Shown here piece by piece: positions 31,597 through 39,902 of a stretch of 41,112 bases of DNA. The notes beneath the pieces were generated by a model. It was given only the letters and a program-made list of their open reading frames with translations, was not told the DNA's origin and made no database searches. Origin of the DNA: JAMBLL01 sp964387145 (lineage in GTDB: Bacteria > Actinomycetota > Acidimicrobiia > Spongiisociales > UBA5794); NCBI GenBank assembly GCA_964387145.1, contig CAYLVM010000009.1, positions 1-41,112 of the forward strand. Reading direction: 5' to 3'. The position numbers and the translations under genes were made by a program. Position 1 is the stretch's first letter, and each line of letters begins with the position of its first letter.

Positions 31597-32337
31597 ATGC
31601 CTCCGATCATCGGTATCACGGGCCGCCCACAGGACGTCCCCGCTGTCACGCTCACCATCACGGCGTACCTCGCCGCACACACCTACACGGACTCCATCCG
31701 GCAAGCCGGCGGTATCCCGATCATCCTGGTGCCGGTCGACGAATCCGAGGTCGACGACATCCTCGACCGGGTCGACGGCCTCCTGTTCACAGGCGGAGGC
31801 GATATCTCCCCGAAACTGTACGGTGCGGAACCAGAGGACACCGTGCGAGGCGTCAACGAGCACCGTGACATCTTCGAGTTGGAACTCGTCAAGAAGGCAC
31901 ACGCACGGAAGATCCCGATCATGGGGATCTGCCGCGGTCTCCAGGTGATCAACATCGCTCTCGGCGGAACGCTGATCCAGGATCTCCCATCCCACACCGG
32001 CGTCCACGGTCACGACATCGTCGGCGAAGGCGTGTATGAGCCGCACCTCGAGGCGATGGTCGAAGAAGGCACGCGTATCGCAGAGATCATCGGTCCCGGC
32101 AAGCACTGCATCAACTCGATCCACCACCAGGCTGTCGATGTGCTCGGCGATGGCCTCTCCGTGTCTGCCGTCGCGGTCGATGGCACCATCGAGGGCCTCG
32201 AACACGAGGATGCCGAATGGCCGATGATCGCTGTGCAGTGGCACCCCGAGTTCCTCGGGATGCGCGACAACGGAGACGCACACGATCTGTTCAAGGCCCT
32301 TATCGATGCCGCGGCCAAGTACCGCGCTGATGCCTAG
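31597..32337 (+). CDS. puuD: Peptidase C26/PuuD-like gamma-glutamyl amide hydrolase
   Basis: A 246-residue class I glutamine-amidotransferase-like hydrolase. The nucleophile is Cys112 in IMGICRGLQVINIALGG; the His-Glu pair is in VQWHPEFLG near residue 220. It starts PPIIGITGRPQD, and LLFTGGGDISPKLYG (62-76) is typical of PuuD. It hydrolyses gamma-glutamyl-GABA or related gamma-glutamyl amides; other puu genes are not in the window. ATG 31597 is 6 nt after TATCAT (31585-31590), so leaderless. The stop lies within the first codons of the following phosphatase gene. Confidence 0.9.
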   Translation: MPPIIGITGRPQDVPAVTLTITAYLAAHTYTDSIRQAGGIPIILVPVDESEVDDILDRVDGLLFTGGGDISPKLYGAEPEDTVRGVNEHRDIFELELVKKAHARKIPIMGICRGLQVINIALGGTLIQDLPSHTGVHGHDIVGEGVYEPHLEAMVEEGTRIAEIIGPGKHCINSIHHQAVDVLGDGLSVSAVAVDGTIEGLEHEDAEWPMIAVQWHPEFLGMRDNGDAHDLFKALIDAAAKYRADA

Positions 32338-32824
32338 GTCCCAGATCGACGACGGCAAGCCGACCCCACCTCCAGCCAACATCCTGTTCGTCTGTACCGG
32401 CAACACCTGCCGGTCTCCGCTCGCCGAAGTGATAGCTCAATCGATGTTCGACCGCGAGCCGGTGACCTTCTCGAGCGCAGGCACACACGCCGTTCCCGGC
32501 ACCACCGCAACCCAGCACGCCCGAACGGTCGCCCGAGAACGTAGCCTCGACCTTTCGGGTCATCGGGCGAGGCCCCTCGAACAGTCTGAGCCGCTGGATC
32601 TCGTCCTCGGTATGGAGGAGTACCACGTCGACACCGTTAGACGGACCTTCCCGAACCTCGAGATCACCAGGTTCCGTTGCCTCGACGAGCACTCGACAGT
32701 TGGGGATCCCTACGGTTGCGACCTCGACGCCTACCGGACTGCAGCAGACCACATCGAGAACGCTCTCGCGATGCTCCTGGCCGACCTCCACGAGATCATC
32801 GCCGACACCAGGGAGAGGCCGTAG
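32330..32824 (+). CDS. Low-molecular-weight protein-tyrosine-phosphatase family protein
   Basis: A 164-residue LMW-PTP. The P-loop VCTGNTCRSP gives Cys22-x5-Arg28, and the general-acid Asp lies in VGDPYGCDLDAY. The ATG at 32330 overlaps the puuD stop by 8 nt; a start further upstream (32306) would only extend into puuD. It could dephosphorylate protein tyrosine or arginine; an arsenate-reductase role is possible in this fold but the gene is far from the ars genes. It ends 8 nt from a convergent alpha/beta hydrolase. Confidence 0.9.
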   Translation: MPRSQIDDGKPTPPPANILFVCTGNTCRSPLAEVIAQSMFDREPVTFSSAGTHAVPGTTATQHARTVARERSLDLSGHRARPLEQSEPLDLVLGMEEYHVDTVRRTFPNLEITRFRCLDEHSTVGDPYGCDLDAYRTAADHIENALAMLLADLHEIIADTRERP

Positions 32825-32832
32825 CCCGTCAC

Positions 32833-33597
32833 CTACTCGGTCGTCTCGAGGAATCCGACGATCGCTGCGACAACAGCACCGGGCTGGGACCGATGCGGGG
32901 AGTGCCCGTTGCCGGCAAGCACAAGTCGTTCAACAGGCCCCGCGACTCCGACTTCGATCGCATCGAGCTGGGCGAGTGTCCCGTACGGGTCGTCGGCCTC
33001 TTGAACCAGAAGTACCGGCACATCGATCGCCGGAAGGAACCCCTCCAGGTTCCATGCAACGAAATCGGGGTGCGTCCATGCGTCGTGCCAACCAAGGAAC
33101 GCCACATCGACATTGTCGTGATAGCGAGCAAGGCGATCCCGAAGATCTGTTTCTCGATAGGCCATGCCTGCCTTGCGGATCTCTGTCAGACCGTGTTCCT
33201 CGGCAAAGACGTGCGGCGACTCCAACACCAGAGCTTCGAGACCGGGAAATCGGCGAGAGCCCGCAGCGATGATCGCTATCGATGCTCCATCGGAGTGACC
33301 GACTGCAACGATCCGTTCGAGGCCGAGGGAATCGATGACGTCGGAAAGGAACTCCGCCTCGTCATGCATGTACGAGATCGGCCACGGCAATGGCAACGGG
33401 TCCGACATCCCGTAGGCGCGCCGGCTGTATGCGACGACCTCACAGCCCGTCTCGTCGGCGAGCCGGTGAGGGAACTGTTTCCACAGCGCAACGCAACCAA
33501 GCCCCTCATGGAGGAGAAGCAACGTCGGGCGATCCGGCAATGATGCAGGGATACGGAGGACCTCGATGCGTGCTCCGGCAATGGTGACCGTCTCCAT
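32833..33597 (-). CDS. Alpha/beta hydrolase
   Basis: A 254-residue alpha/beta-hydrolase-fold protein. The nucleophile elbow is GHSDGAS (Ser102), the acid is probably the Asp in VQEADDPYG, and the catalytic His is in LAGNGHSPH. HEGLGCVALWKQFPHRLAD forms the oxyanion-hole region. It resembles 2-hydroxy-6-oxo-type and other small-substrate hydrolases; the substrate is unknown. The ATG at 33597 lies 7 nt after TACGAT (minus strand, 33605-33610), so leaderless; the longer frame upstream is Arg-rich and not credible. Confidence 0.88.
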   Translation of the reverse strand: METVTIAGARIEVLRIPASLPDRPTLLLLHEGLGCVALWKQFPHRLADETGCEVVAYSRRAYGMSDPLPLPWPISYMHDEAEFLSDVIDSLGLERIVAVGHSDGASIAIIAAGSRRFPGLEALVLESPHVFAEEHGLTEIRKAGMAYRETDLRDRLARYHDNVDVAFLGWHDAWTHPDFVAWNLEGFLPAIDVPVLLVQEADDPYGTLAQLDAIEVGVAGPVERLVLAGNGHSPHRSQPGAVVAAIVGFLETTE

Positions 33598-33680
33598 GGC
33601 CCCGATCGTAACCACACGAGACGCGGGTATGTGAACGACGCGTGTGCCGCGAAACCGGCAGAGCCCAATCCGAATCGTCT

Positions 33681-34523
33681 CTAGATGAGACCGTCGTAGT
33701 CGATCTTGAGAGTGAGAACCTCGCCATCGGGTCCGAGGACACCGCCCATTGCACCGATCACCCGGCCGCTGGTAGCCGATGTCGTGAACGCGAGAACACT
33801 CGGGCCCGCTCCCGACCAACATGCATGCAACGCTCCTCCCCGCACCGCCGCATCGATCAACTCACCTGTGACAGGCGACAGTGTGGCCCTCGACAACTCG
33901 TGGATCTCATCACCTCGCGCATGGCGTAGGACGTCGGGGTTTGCGTCCCGGAGACCCTCGATCAGAAAGGCAAGCCTTCCAAGGCTTCTCGCGACGGCCT
34001 CGATGGGGATGCTCGACGGCAAAGCCGTGCGAGCCTCCGAGGTCTTGAGATGCGCGCTCGGTATTGCGACCACCGGCTGGATCGAGTCATGCACCTCGAG
34101 GCGCTTTATGCCCCCATCGACGACAGCGACCGTCCCCCCGAACACGGCGGCCGCTGCGTTGTCAGCGTGGCCTTCGAGCTCCGTCACGATCTCGAACACA
34201 CGGTCGGTCCCAGCATCGGCACCGACCGCCTTGAGCGCAGCGCCTGCCACTGCAGCGGCAACTGCGGACGAAGATCCGAGCCCACGGGTGCGAGGAACCT
34301 GGTTCTCCAGAGTCACATGCATCGTCCTGTCGACGGCCATCATCACAGCGCGGGCGATCATGTCCCCGCTGCTCAAGCGACGGGTTGAACCGTTCTCGGT
34401 GATCGTCATGATCTCCGACTCTTCAACAGTTGCGGTACACCGCAGGTCGAGTGCCATCGCGAGCGTGTCGAATCCGGGACCGATGTTGCCGGATGAGGCA
34501 GGAGCAGAGGCTGAGCCGATCAT
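33681..34523 (-). CDS. thrB: Homoserine kinase (GHMP family)
   Basis: A 280-residue GHMP kinase. Motif 1 is APASSGNIGPGFDTLAMAL near the N-terminus, the ATP loop is VPRTRGLGSSSAVAAAV, and motif 3 is CWSGAGPSVLAFT. These fit homoserine kinase, which phosphorylates homoserine in threonine synthesis. The ATG at 34523 overlaps the stop of the upstream cation transporter (ATGA), so translation is coupled to it. The usual partners hom and thrC are not in the window. Another GHMP kinase is possible but less likely given the N-terminal block. Confidence 0.85.
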   Translation of the reverse strand: MIGSASAPASSGNIGPGFDTLAMALDLRCTATVEESEIMTITENGSTRRLSSGDMIARAVMMAVDRTMHVTLENQVPRTRGLGSSSAVAAAVAGAALKAVGADAGTDRVFEIVTELEGHADNAAAAVFGGTVAVVDGGIKRLEVHDSIQPVVAIPSAHLKTSEARTALPSSIPIEAVARSLGRLAFLIEGLRDANPDVLRHARGDEIHELSRATLSPVTGELIDAAVRGGALHACWSGAGPSVLAFTTSATSGRVIGAMGGVLGPDGEVLTLKIDYDGLI

Positions 34524-35422
34524 CGACGCACCGGTTCGATGAAGATCCTCGTCGCGTCGGGACACGCTGCTCGGATCTTCGCTTCGATCTTCTCGACCGC
34601 CTCGACCTCGTCAACGCCGGCGTCGAACGCGACATCGGCAGTGACGAGGATCTCGCTCGGAGCCATCTGCATCGTGAGAAGACGCTCGACATGGTGTACC
34701 TCATCAACGCTCAGGATCGAGACCCGTATGGCAGTGCGGTTCTCCCGACTCGCAGACTCGCCGATGAGCAGCGCACTCATCTCCCTTGCAATGATCGATG
34801 CGACGCTGATGAGGATGAGACCGATCACGATCGAGGCAAGACCATCCCAGACGGCAGTGCCCGTGAACTCCGTGAGGAGGAGACCGGCCGCAGCGACGAA
34901 GAGCCCTGCCACGGCGGCGCTGTCTTCAAAGAGGACGATGATCAGCGCGGAGTCCTTGGACTCCTTGATCATCTGCCACACTCCCTTGGTTCCCCGGATG
35001 CGGTTGAACTGCTTGAGAGCTGGCAGCCACGCCACGAAGATCTCGAATCCACCAGCGATGGCGAGCACGACGAGGGAGAACACGAGTCCACCGCCTTCGT
35101 GCACCTCCGGATTCTGGATACGTTGCCACCCGTTGACGATGGAGATGACGGCTCCACCAACGAAGAGCACGACGGCGACCATGAACGACCAGAAGTACAT
35201 CGCCTTTCCGCGGCCGAACGGGTGGGTGACATCGGCCTTGTACCGTGAGACCGCGTCCCCGCGAAGAAGGAACAGCTGGTTCCCCGAATCTGCAACCGAG
35301 TGGATCGCCTCGGCAAGCATCGCTGTACTCCCCGAGATCGCCGCAGCAACGAACTTCGTGATCGCTATCGCAACGTTCGCAGACAGCGCGAGCAGTATGA
35401 GCTTCTTGGATTCACCGGCCAT
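34520..35422 (-). CDS. Cation diffusion facilitator, ZnT9-like
   Basis: A 300-residue CDF transporter. Helix 2 has AEAIHSVADSGNQ with His41 and Asp45, and helix 5 has VLFEDSAAVAGL with Glu166-Asp167, the arrangement found in the ZnT9-like branch rather than the HxxxD of classical zinc exporters. The C-terminal ferredoxin-like cytoplasmic domain (about 215-300) is present. Metal is probably Zn2+, Fe2+ or another divalent ion. The ATG at 35422 has TACAAT 7 nt upstream (35430-35435), leaderless. Its stop overlaps thrB. Confidence 0.9.
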   Translation of the reverse strand: MAGESKKLILLALSANVAIAITKFVAAAISGSTAMLAEAIHSVADSGNQLFLLRGDAVSRYKADVTHPFGRGKAMYFWSFMVAVVLFVGGAVISIVNGWQRIQNPEVHEGGGLVFSLVVLAIAGGFEIFVAWLPALKQFNRIRGTKGVWQMIKESKDSALIIVLFEDSAAVAGLFVAAAGLLLTEFTGTAVWDGLASIVIGLILISVASIIAREMSALLIGESASRENRTAIRVSILSVDEVHHVERLLTMQMAPSEILVTADVAFDAGVDEVEAVEKIEAKIRAACPDATRIFIEPVRR

Positions 35423-35435
35423 GAGGGGGATTGTA

Positions 35436-35617
35436 AGGGAAGTGGATGGTCGAGGAAGAAGCCATCGGCCATCGGCGAAGCAGCGTCTACCGCATACCGA
35501 AAGCGAGCGCCCGACAGCGAGGCCCCTAGGCCGAGCGCACCGACAGCCGAAGGCGGCGAGCACAGCGAGCCCACGCCGAGCGCAGCGAGCCTACCCTTGT
35601 GTGCATGGCCATCGCGA
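35436..35617. repeat. Low-complexity intergenic region with heptamers, left of the second gap
   Basis: Three heptamers GCCATCG-GCCATCG-GCGAAGC (35461-35481) are the inverse of the GATGGCC family at 31290. They are followed by irregular GAGCG/CGAGC/GCCGA-rich repeats to the gap. Together with the gap and duplicated flank this 337-nt space (35423-35759) between divergent genes holds no gene I can support other than promoters. Confidence 0.7.
35563..35617 (+). repeat. 55-bp block duplicated across the second gap (left copy)
   Basis: These 55 bases, which include the -10 and first codons of the ABC ATPase gene, are identical to 35718-35772 on the far side of the 100-N gap. The overlap length equals a standard assembler k-mer (55), so it is most likely an unmerged contig overlap rather than a biological duplication. 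Confidence 0.85.
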
Positions 35618-35717
35618 NNNNNNNNNNNNNNNNNNNNNNNNNNNNNNNNNNNNNNNNNNNNNNNNNNNNNNNNNNNNNNNNNNNNNNNNNNNNNNNNNNN
35701 NNNNNNNNNNNNNNNNN
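35618..35717. other. Assembly gap of 100 N
   Basis: Exactly 100 N flanked by identical 55-bp ends; the true sequence may be continuous, with 155 bp too many in this record. Confidence 0.95.
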
Positions 35718-35759
35718 CAGCGAGCCCACGCCGAGCGCAGCGAGCCTACCCTTGTGTGC

Positions 35760-36665
35760 ATGGCCATCGCGATCGAGACTTCCAGTCTCACGAAGTACTA
35801 CGGCAGCTCCCCTGGGATCATCGACCTGAACCTCAGCGTTCTCGAAGGTGAGGTCTTCGGGTTCATCGGGCCGAACGGTGCAGGAAAGTCGACGACGATC
35901 CGGACGCTTCTCAACTTCCTCTTTCCAACGTCCGGTTCGGGACAGATCCTCGGACTCGACATGATCAAGGACTCGCTCGAGATTCGGCGCCGCGTCGGCT
36001 ATCTCCCCGGTGACCTCTCCATGTACGACTCGATGACGGCCAGAGAGTTCCTCATCTACTTCGCAAATCTGCGCAAGTGCGACTGCACCGTATCGATGGG
36101 GTTGCTCGCCGACCGCTTCGAACTCGATCTCGACCGCAAGATCAAGGACTACTCGACGGGCAACCGACAGAAGGTAGGTGTCGTCAACGCCTTCATGCAC
36201 GAGCCCGAACTCTTGATTCTCGACGAACCGACGGCAGGCCTCGACCCGCTGATGCAACAGGAGTTCCAGAGCCTCATCAACGAGGTCAGGGACGAGGGCC
36301 GCACCGTGTTCCTCTCCTCTCACATTCTGCCCGAAGTCGACCGGGTTGCTGATCGCGTCGGTATCGTGCGCGAGAGCCGCCTCATCGCTGTCGACACCGT
36401 CGAAGCGTTCAAGGCGAGAGCACACTCGAGTATCTCGATCCAGTTCGCTTCACCTGTGGACGAATCGATGTTCAATCACCTCGAAGGTGTCAAGAACATC
36501 GATGTTCGCAACGGGGGCACGGTCCTTGCGATCACCGTGAGCGGATCGCTCGATACCGTCATCAAGGAAGCCGCCAACCACGATGTCGTGTCGATCTCGA
36601 CACGTGACAGTGAACTCGAGGAGGTGTTCCTGTCGTACTACGCGGGTGATGCCGATGCTTCGTAA
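35760..36665 (+). CDS. ABC transporter ATP-binding protein (ABC-2 exporter)
   Basis: A 301-residue ATPase. Walker A is GPNGAGKST (37-45), the divergent signature is YSTGNRQKVG, Walker B is LLILDEPTAGLDP, and the switch His is in SSHILPEVDRVAD. The C-terminal domain (about 215-301), ending in LEEVFLSYYAG, is that of ABC-2 ATPases resembling the BcrA/YhiH type. ATG 35760 is 7 nt after TACCCT (35747-35752), leaderless. The permease start overlaps its end. Its first 13 bases are duplicated left of the gap, so there is a single gene, not two. Confidence 0.9.
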   Translation: MAIAIETSSLTKYYGSSPGIIDLNLSVLEGEVFGFIGPNGAGKSTTIRTLLNFLFPTSGSGQILGLDMIKDSLEIRRRVGYLPGDLSMYDSMTAREFLIYFANLRKCDCTVSMGLLADRFELDLDRKIKDYSTGNRQKVGVVNAFMHEPELLILDEPTAGLDPLMQQEFQSLINEVRDEGRTVFLSSHILPEVDRVADRVGIVRESRLIAVDTVEAFKARAHSSISIQFASPVDESMFNHLEGVKNIDVRNGGTVLAITVSGSLDTVIKEAANHDVVSISTRDSELEEVFLSYYAGDADAS

Positions 36666-38325
36666 CATCTTCTCCAAGGCCGTCTGGGAGCGCAGACGGA
36701 TGATCCTGTGGTGGATCCTCGGCTCGAGCGCACTCATCGCCTGGGTTTCGTTCACGTATCCGATCATGCGTGATTCGGAGGCGATGTCGAGCTTCATCAA
36801 GGACTTCCCTCCAGAGATGCTCGCCGTGTTCGGTATCGACCCTGCAACCTATCTGACCGGTGCAGGGTTCCTCCAGGCTCAGTTCTACTCGATGTTCGGC
36901 CCGTTGATGATCATCGGTCTCGCCATCTCCATCGCTGTGGGGGCGACGGCGTCCGAGGAGAAGAACGGCACCATGGAGATGCTCTTGTCCGCACCGATCT
37001 CCCGCACATCGGTGATGATCCAGAAGGCGGGCGTCGTCGAGGTCATCGTCGGACTCGTCGTCGTGGCGATCACGACCATGCTCTTGATCTTCAACGTGGT
37101 GCTCGACATGGGCCTCAGCATCCAGAACATCATCGCTGCGAACCTCTCTCTGTGGTTGCTCGGTCTGGTCTTTGGTGGGGTCACGCTTGTTGCCGGAGCG
37201 TTCAGCGGAAAGCCGTCCACAGCGATCGGTGTAGGGACGATGGCCGCCATCCTTGCCTGGTTCGCAAACGCTTTCGTGACGCTATTCCCCTGGCTCGACG
37301 TCCCGTCGAAGCTCAGTCCCTTCACCTGGTACGTCGAAGGTCCACCGCTTCTCAACGGTGTGAACTCTGGCCAGACATGGCTCGTCATCGCCACCGTCGT
37401 TCTCGTCGTCACGGCTATCGCCCTGTTCAATCGGAGAGACATCGCAACCGAGAGTGCCGTTGTCCCCGAGTCGGTGCCACACCGCAAGAAGACCAGGACG
37501 ACGAACCCGCGGACTGTCCATCTTCTCGGTGGTGTCCTCGGGAAATCCGTGTGGGACCGTCGACGCTCAGTGTGGGCGTGGGCTCTCGGACTGGCATCCT
37601 TGATGTTGCTCACTTTTGCTGCATGGCCGGCGTTCTCGAGGAACTCCGAGGCCATCGCAGCCATGGTGGATGCCATGCCAAAGGAGATGTTCGCCCTCTT
37701 CGGTATGACGGACCCTGACTCGTTGTCGACGGCTGCGGGGTTCATCTCGTCGAGGACGTACCAGTCGGTCGGACCGATCGTGATGCTGATCTTTGCTGTG
37801 AGCGCGGTGTCGAGCCTCGTTGCGAAGGAAGAGTCGAAGGGCACCCTCGACATGGTCCTGTCGAACCCGCTTGCAAGACGCAACGTTCTGCTGGCAAAGG
37901 CCGCGGCTATCGCTCTCCTGTCGTTGTTCATCGGGTTCCTGCTCACGATCTTCGGACTGGTAGGGAACGCGATCTGGGGAACGGATCTCGACATCGTGAA
38001 CATCGTCGCTGCCAACGCGGGCCTTGTTCTCCTCGCCCTGTGCTTCGGCGGTATCGCCCTCGGCGTCTGGTCACTCCTCGGGTCAGGGCCTGCGGTCGGG
38101 ATCACGGCTGCGATCGGTGCCGTGACGTGGTTCCTCAACGGACTGGGATCGGTCGTCGACGGTCTCTCTCCGTTCCGGATCCTTTCTCCGTTCTACTGGT
38201 ACCTCGGCGACACGGCGCCCCTCGCCAAGGGGTTCGCACCCCAGTACCTGCTCCTCCTCGTCGTAGCCGTCATCGGTACCGCAGTCGCGGCGTGGCGATT
38301 CGAGTCCCGCGATCTCGCTGTCTGA
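36649..38325 (+). CDS. Double-length ABC-2 permease
   Basis: A 558-residue permease made of two homologous halves. Each begins with a similar block: FSKAVWERRRMILWWILG near residue 10 and LGKSVWDRRRSVWAWALG near residue 300. Each then has about six helices with EEKNGTMEMLLSAPISR or EESKGTLDMVLSNPLARR. So one chain probably supplies both transmembrane halves for the single ATPase upstream. Start 36649 is chosen with overlap into the ATPase gene; ATG 36655 is also possible. Its TGA is directly followed by the minus-strand stop of the HAD gene (TGATCA), a convergent junction with no spacer. Confidence 0.85.
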   Translation: MPMLRNIFSKAVWERRRMILWWILGSSALIAWVSFTYPIMRDSEAMSSFIKDFPPEMLAVFGIDPATYLTGAGFLQAQFYSMFGPLMIIGLAISIAVGATASEEKNGTMEMLLSAPISRTSVMIQKAGVVEVIVGLVVVAITTMLLIFNVVLDMGLSIQNIIAANLSLWLLGLVFGGVTLVAGAFSGKPSTAIGVGTMAAILAWFANAFVTLFPWLDVPSKLSPFTWYVEGPPLLNGVNSGQTWLVIATVVLVVTAIALFNRRDIATESAVVPESVPHRKKTRTTNPRTVHLLGGVLGKSVWDRRRSVWAWALGLASLMLLTFAAWPAFSRNSEAIAAMVDAMPKEMFALFGMTDPDSLSTAAGFISSRTYQSVGPIVMLIFAVSAVSSLVAKEESKGTLDMVLSNPLARRNVLLAKAAAIALLSLFIGFLLTIFGLVGNAIWGTDLDIVNIVAANAGLVLLALCFGGIALGVWSLLGSGPAVGITAAIGAVTWFLNGLGSVVDGLSPFRILSPFYWYLGDTAPLAKGFAPQYLLLLVVAVIGTAVAAWRFESRDLAV

Positions 38326-38934
38326 TCAGATGACACCGTGGAGTCGGAGAGCAGCTTCGGCCTCAGCCACACCATTGCACCGCTGCGCATTCATGCCGGC
38401 AGTGAGAGCACCATCGACGTTGACCTGATTGTCGTCGAGGAACAGGATCGACGCTGGATCCATGCCGAGATCGCGGATCACGTACTCGAAGATCCTCGCA
38501 TCCGGCTTGACCATGCCGAGTTGGTAGCTCAGGTATCGGCGGGGGAAGAGCGCCTGAACAACCTCATGGTCGACCTGGGTTTCCCAGTGAAGGGCACTGG
38601 TGTTGGAAAGAACCGCCGTCTCGACAGCACCCTCGAGGGACCTGACAAGATCGGCAGCGCCATCGAACAGGCCCTTCGGCCAACCGCGCAACCGTTCGAC
38701 CATCTCCTCCTGAGTGAACGGCAACTCGAACTCAGCGATCAGTCGGGCACAGAACACATCCGGTGAGATCGTCCCGGTGTCGAGATCCCGGACAGCGGAA
38801 CTCGCGAGCCATCGCGACCAGAACTCGGCAACGTCGCCCCACTTCCCTCCGAAGACGTCGTGCATCGGACCCAACTCGACGAGGACACCGCCCATGTCGA
38901 ACACGACGATCTCGATCGCACACACCGAAGTCAT
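38326..38934 (-). CDS. HAD-superfamily hydrolase
   Basis: A 202-residue HAD subfamily IA-like hydrolase. Motif I is VVFDMGGVL with nucleophile Asp13, motif II is LSNTSALHW, motif III is the Lys in GMVKPDARIF, and motif IV is ILFLDDNQVNV. The second Asp of DxD is Gly here (DMGG), common in this HAD group but usually linked to epoxide-hydrolase/YihX-like enzymes. ATG 38934 overlaps the EamA stop (ATGA), so coupled. Small phosphorylated substrate likely; identity unknown. Confidence 0.88.
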   Translation of the reverse strand: MTSVCAIEIVVFDMGGVLVELGPMHDVFGGKWGDVAEFWSRWLASSAVRDLDTGTISPDVFCARLIAEFELPFTQEEMVERLRGWPKGLFDGAADLVRSLEGAVETAVLSNTSALHWETQVDHEVVQALFPRRYLSYQLGMVKPDARIFEYVIRDLGMDPASILFLDDNQVNVDGALTAGMNAQRCNGVAEAEAALRLHGVI

Positions 38935-39845
38935 CGAGCCGGTACGTCGACCAGGTCGATCTTCGCCGCCCGACGACCTGCTCTGTCGGCGAGAAGCATC
39001 CCGGTGAACACGAGGATCCCACCGACAACGATCCCCGCCTGGAGCTCCTCACCGAGGAGGGCGATCCCACCGATGAGTGCAACGAAGGGAACGAGGTACC
39101 CGATCAAGGACGCGTCCGTGGCTGAGATGTGTTCCAGAAGCCAGTAGAACAAGAGGAACGGCATGAAGGTCGCGGCTACGGCCATGAAGATCATCAATCC
39201 CCAACCAGTTGTCGTCACGTCGCTCGGCACACCCTCGATGCCAACCATCGCGATGATCAGGACCACCGCTGAGAATCCGAACTGGAGACCGGTCAACATG
39301 ATCGGGTTGTACTCACCAGCGTGCCTCTTGGCGAATGCACCTCCGTACCCGATCGTTGCAACTGCGGTCAAGCCGAGACCGACGGCGAGGAACGGCCTTC
39401 CCCCATCGCTGAGACCGGAGTCACCAGAGAGCAGCAGTGCTGCGACCCCGGTGAACGCGACGAAGAGCCCAGCGAGTTTCGGCACCGTCAGCGGCTCGTT
39501 GGGGAGCATGAAATTCGCGAACACGGCCGTTGCGAGCGGTATGAGAGCGGCGAGGAGACCGACGAACCCTGCCGACGCCTCGTTGTACGCGAAGGTGAAC
39601 AGCACATAGGGGATGGTGAGATTGAACACGGCAAGGACGAATCCGTACCACAGGACCTGCCTACTCGGAATGGTCGCCCTGCGTGCGATCAACACGAGCA
39701 GCACGAGCAGTGCTGCGATCGTGGTTCTCACAGCGATCATCGTCCAGGCACCCACCCCCTCGTCGAACGCTGCACGCGTCGCGATGCCACCGGACCCCCA
39801 ACCGATGGCTGCAACGATGACCCACACCCAGTATCTGAACTGCAT
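38931..39845 (-). CDS. EamA-family (DMT superfamily) transporter
   Basis: A 304-residue protein with ten hydrophobic helices in two EamA repeats (about 5-135 and 145-290). The repeat ends show the family patterns RTTIAALLVLLVLIARR and SLIGYLVPFVALIGGIALLGEEL. It exports or exchanges small metabolites; substrate not inferable. ATG 39845 is 6 nt after TACCCT (39852-39857, minus strand), leaderless. Overlaps the HAD gene by 4 nt. Confidence 0.9.
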   Translation of the reverse strand: MQFRYWVWVIVAAIGWGSGGIATRAAFDEGVGAWTMIAVRTTIAALLVLLVLIARRATIPSRQVLWYGFVLAVFNLTIPYVLFTFAYNEASAGFVGLLAALIPLATAVFANFMLPNEPLTVPKLAGLFVAFTGVAALLLSGDSGLSDGGRPFLAVGLGLTAVATIGYGGAFAKRHAGEYNPIMLTGLQFGFSAVVLIIAMVGIEGVPSDVTTTGWGLMIFMAVAATFMPFLLFYWLLEHISATDASLIGYLVPFVALIGGIALLGEELQAGIVVGGILVFTGMLLADRAGRRAAKIDLVDVPAR

Positions 39846-39902
39846 CAGTCGAGGGTACCGCGGTCATGCCCGACAGCCGGCAGCGATGGAAGGGCCCTGT
39901 GC

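Noticed and set aside
35563..35772. Biological duplication of the ABC ATPase promoter and start
   Set aside because: Identity over exactly 55 bp on both sides of a 100-N gap is better explained by an unmerged k-mer overlap.
34539..36665. 708-codon frame crossing the second gap
   Set aside because: It runs antisense to the CDF gene, through Ns and a duplicated contig end; only the part from 35760 is a real ABC ATPase.
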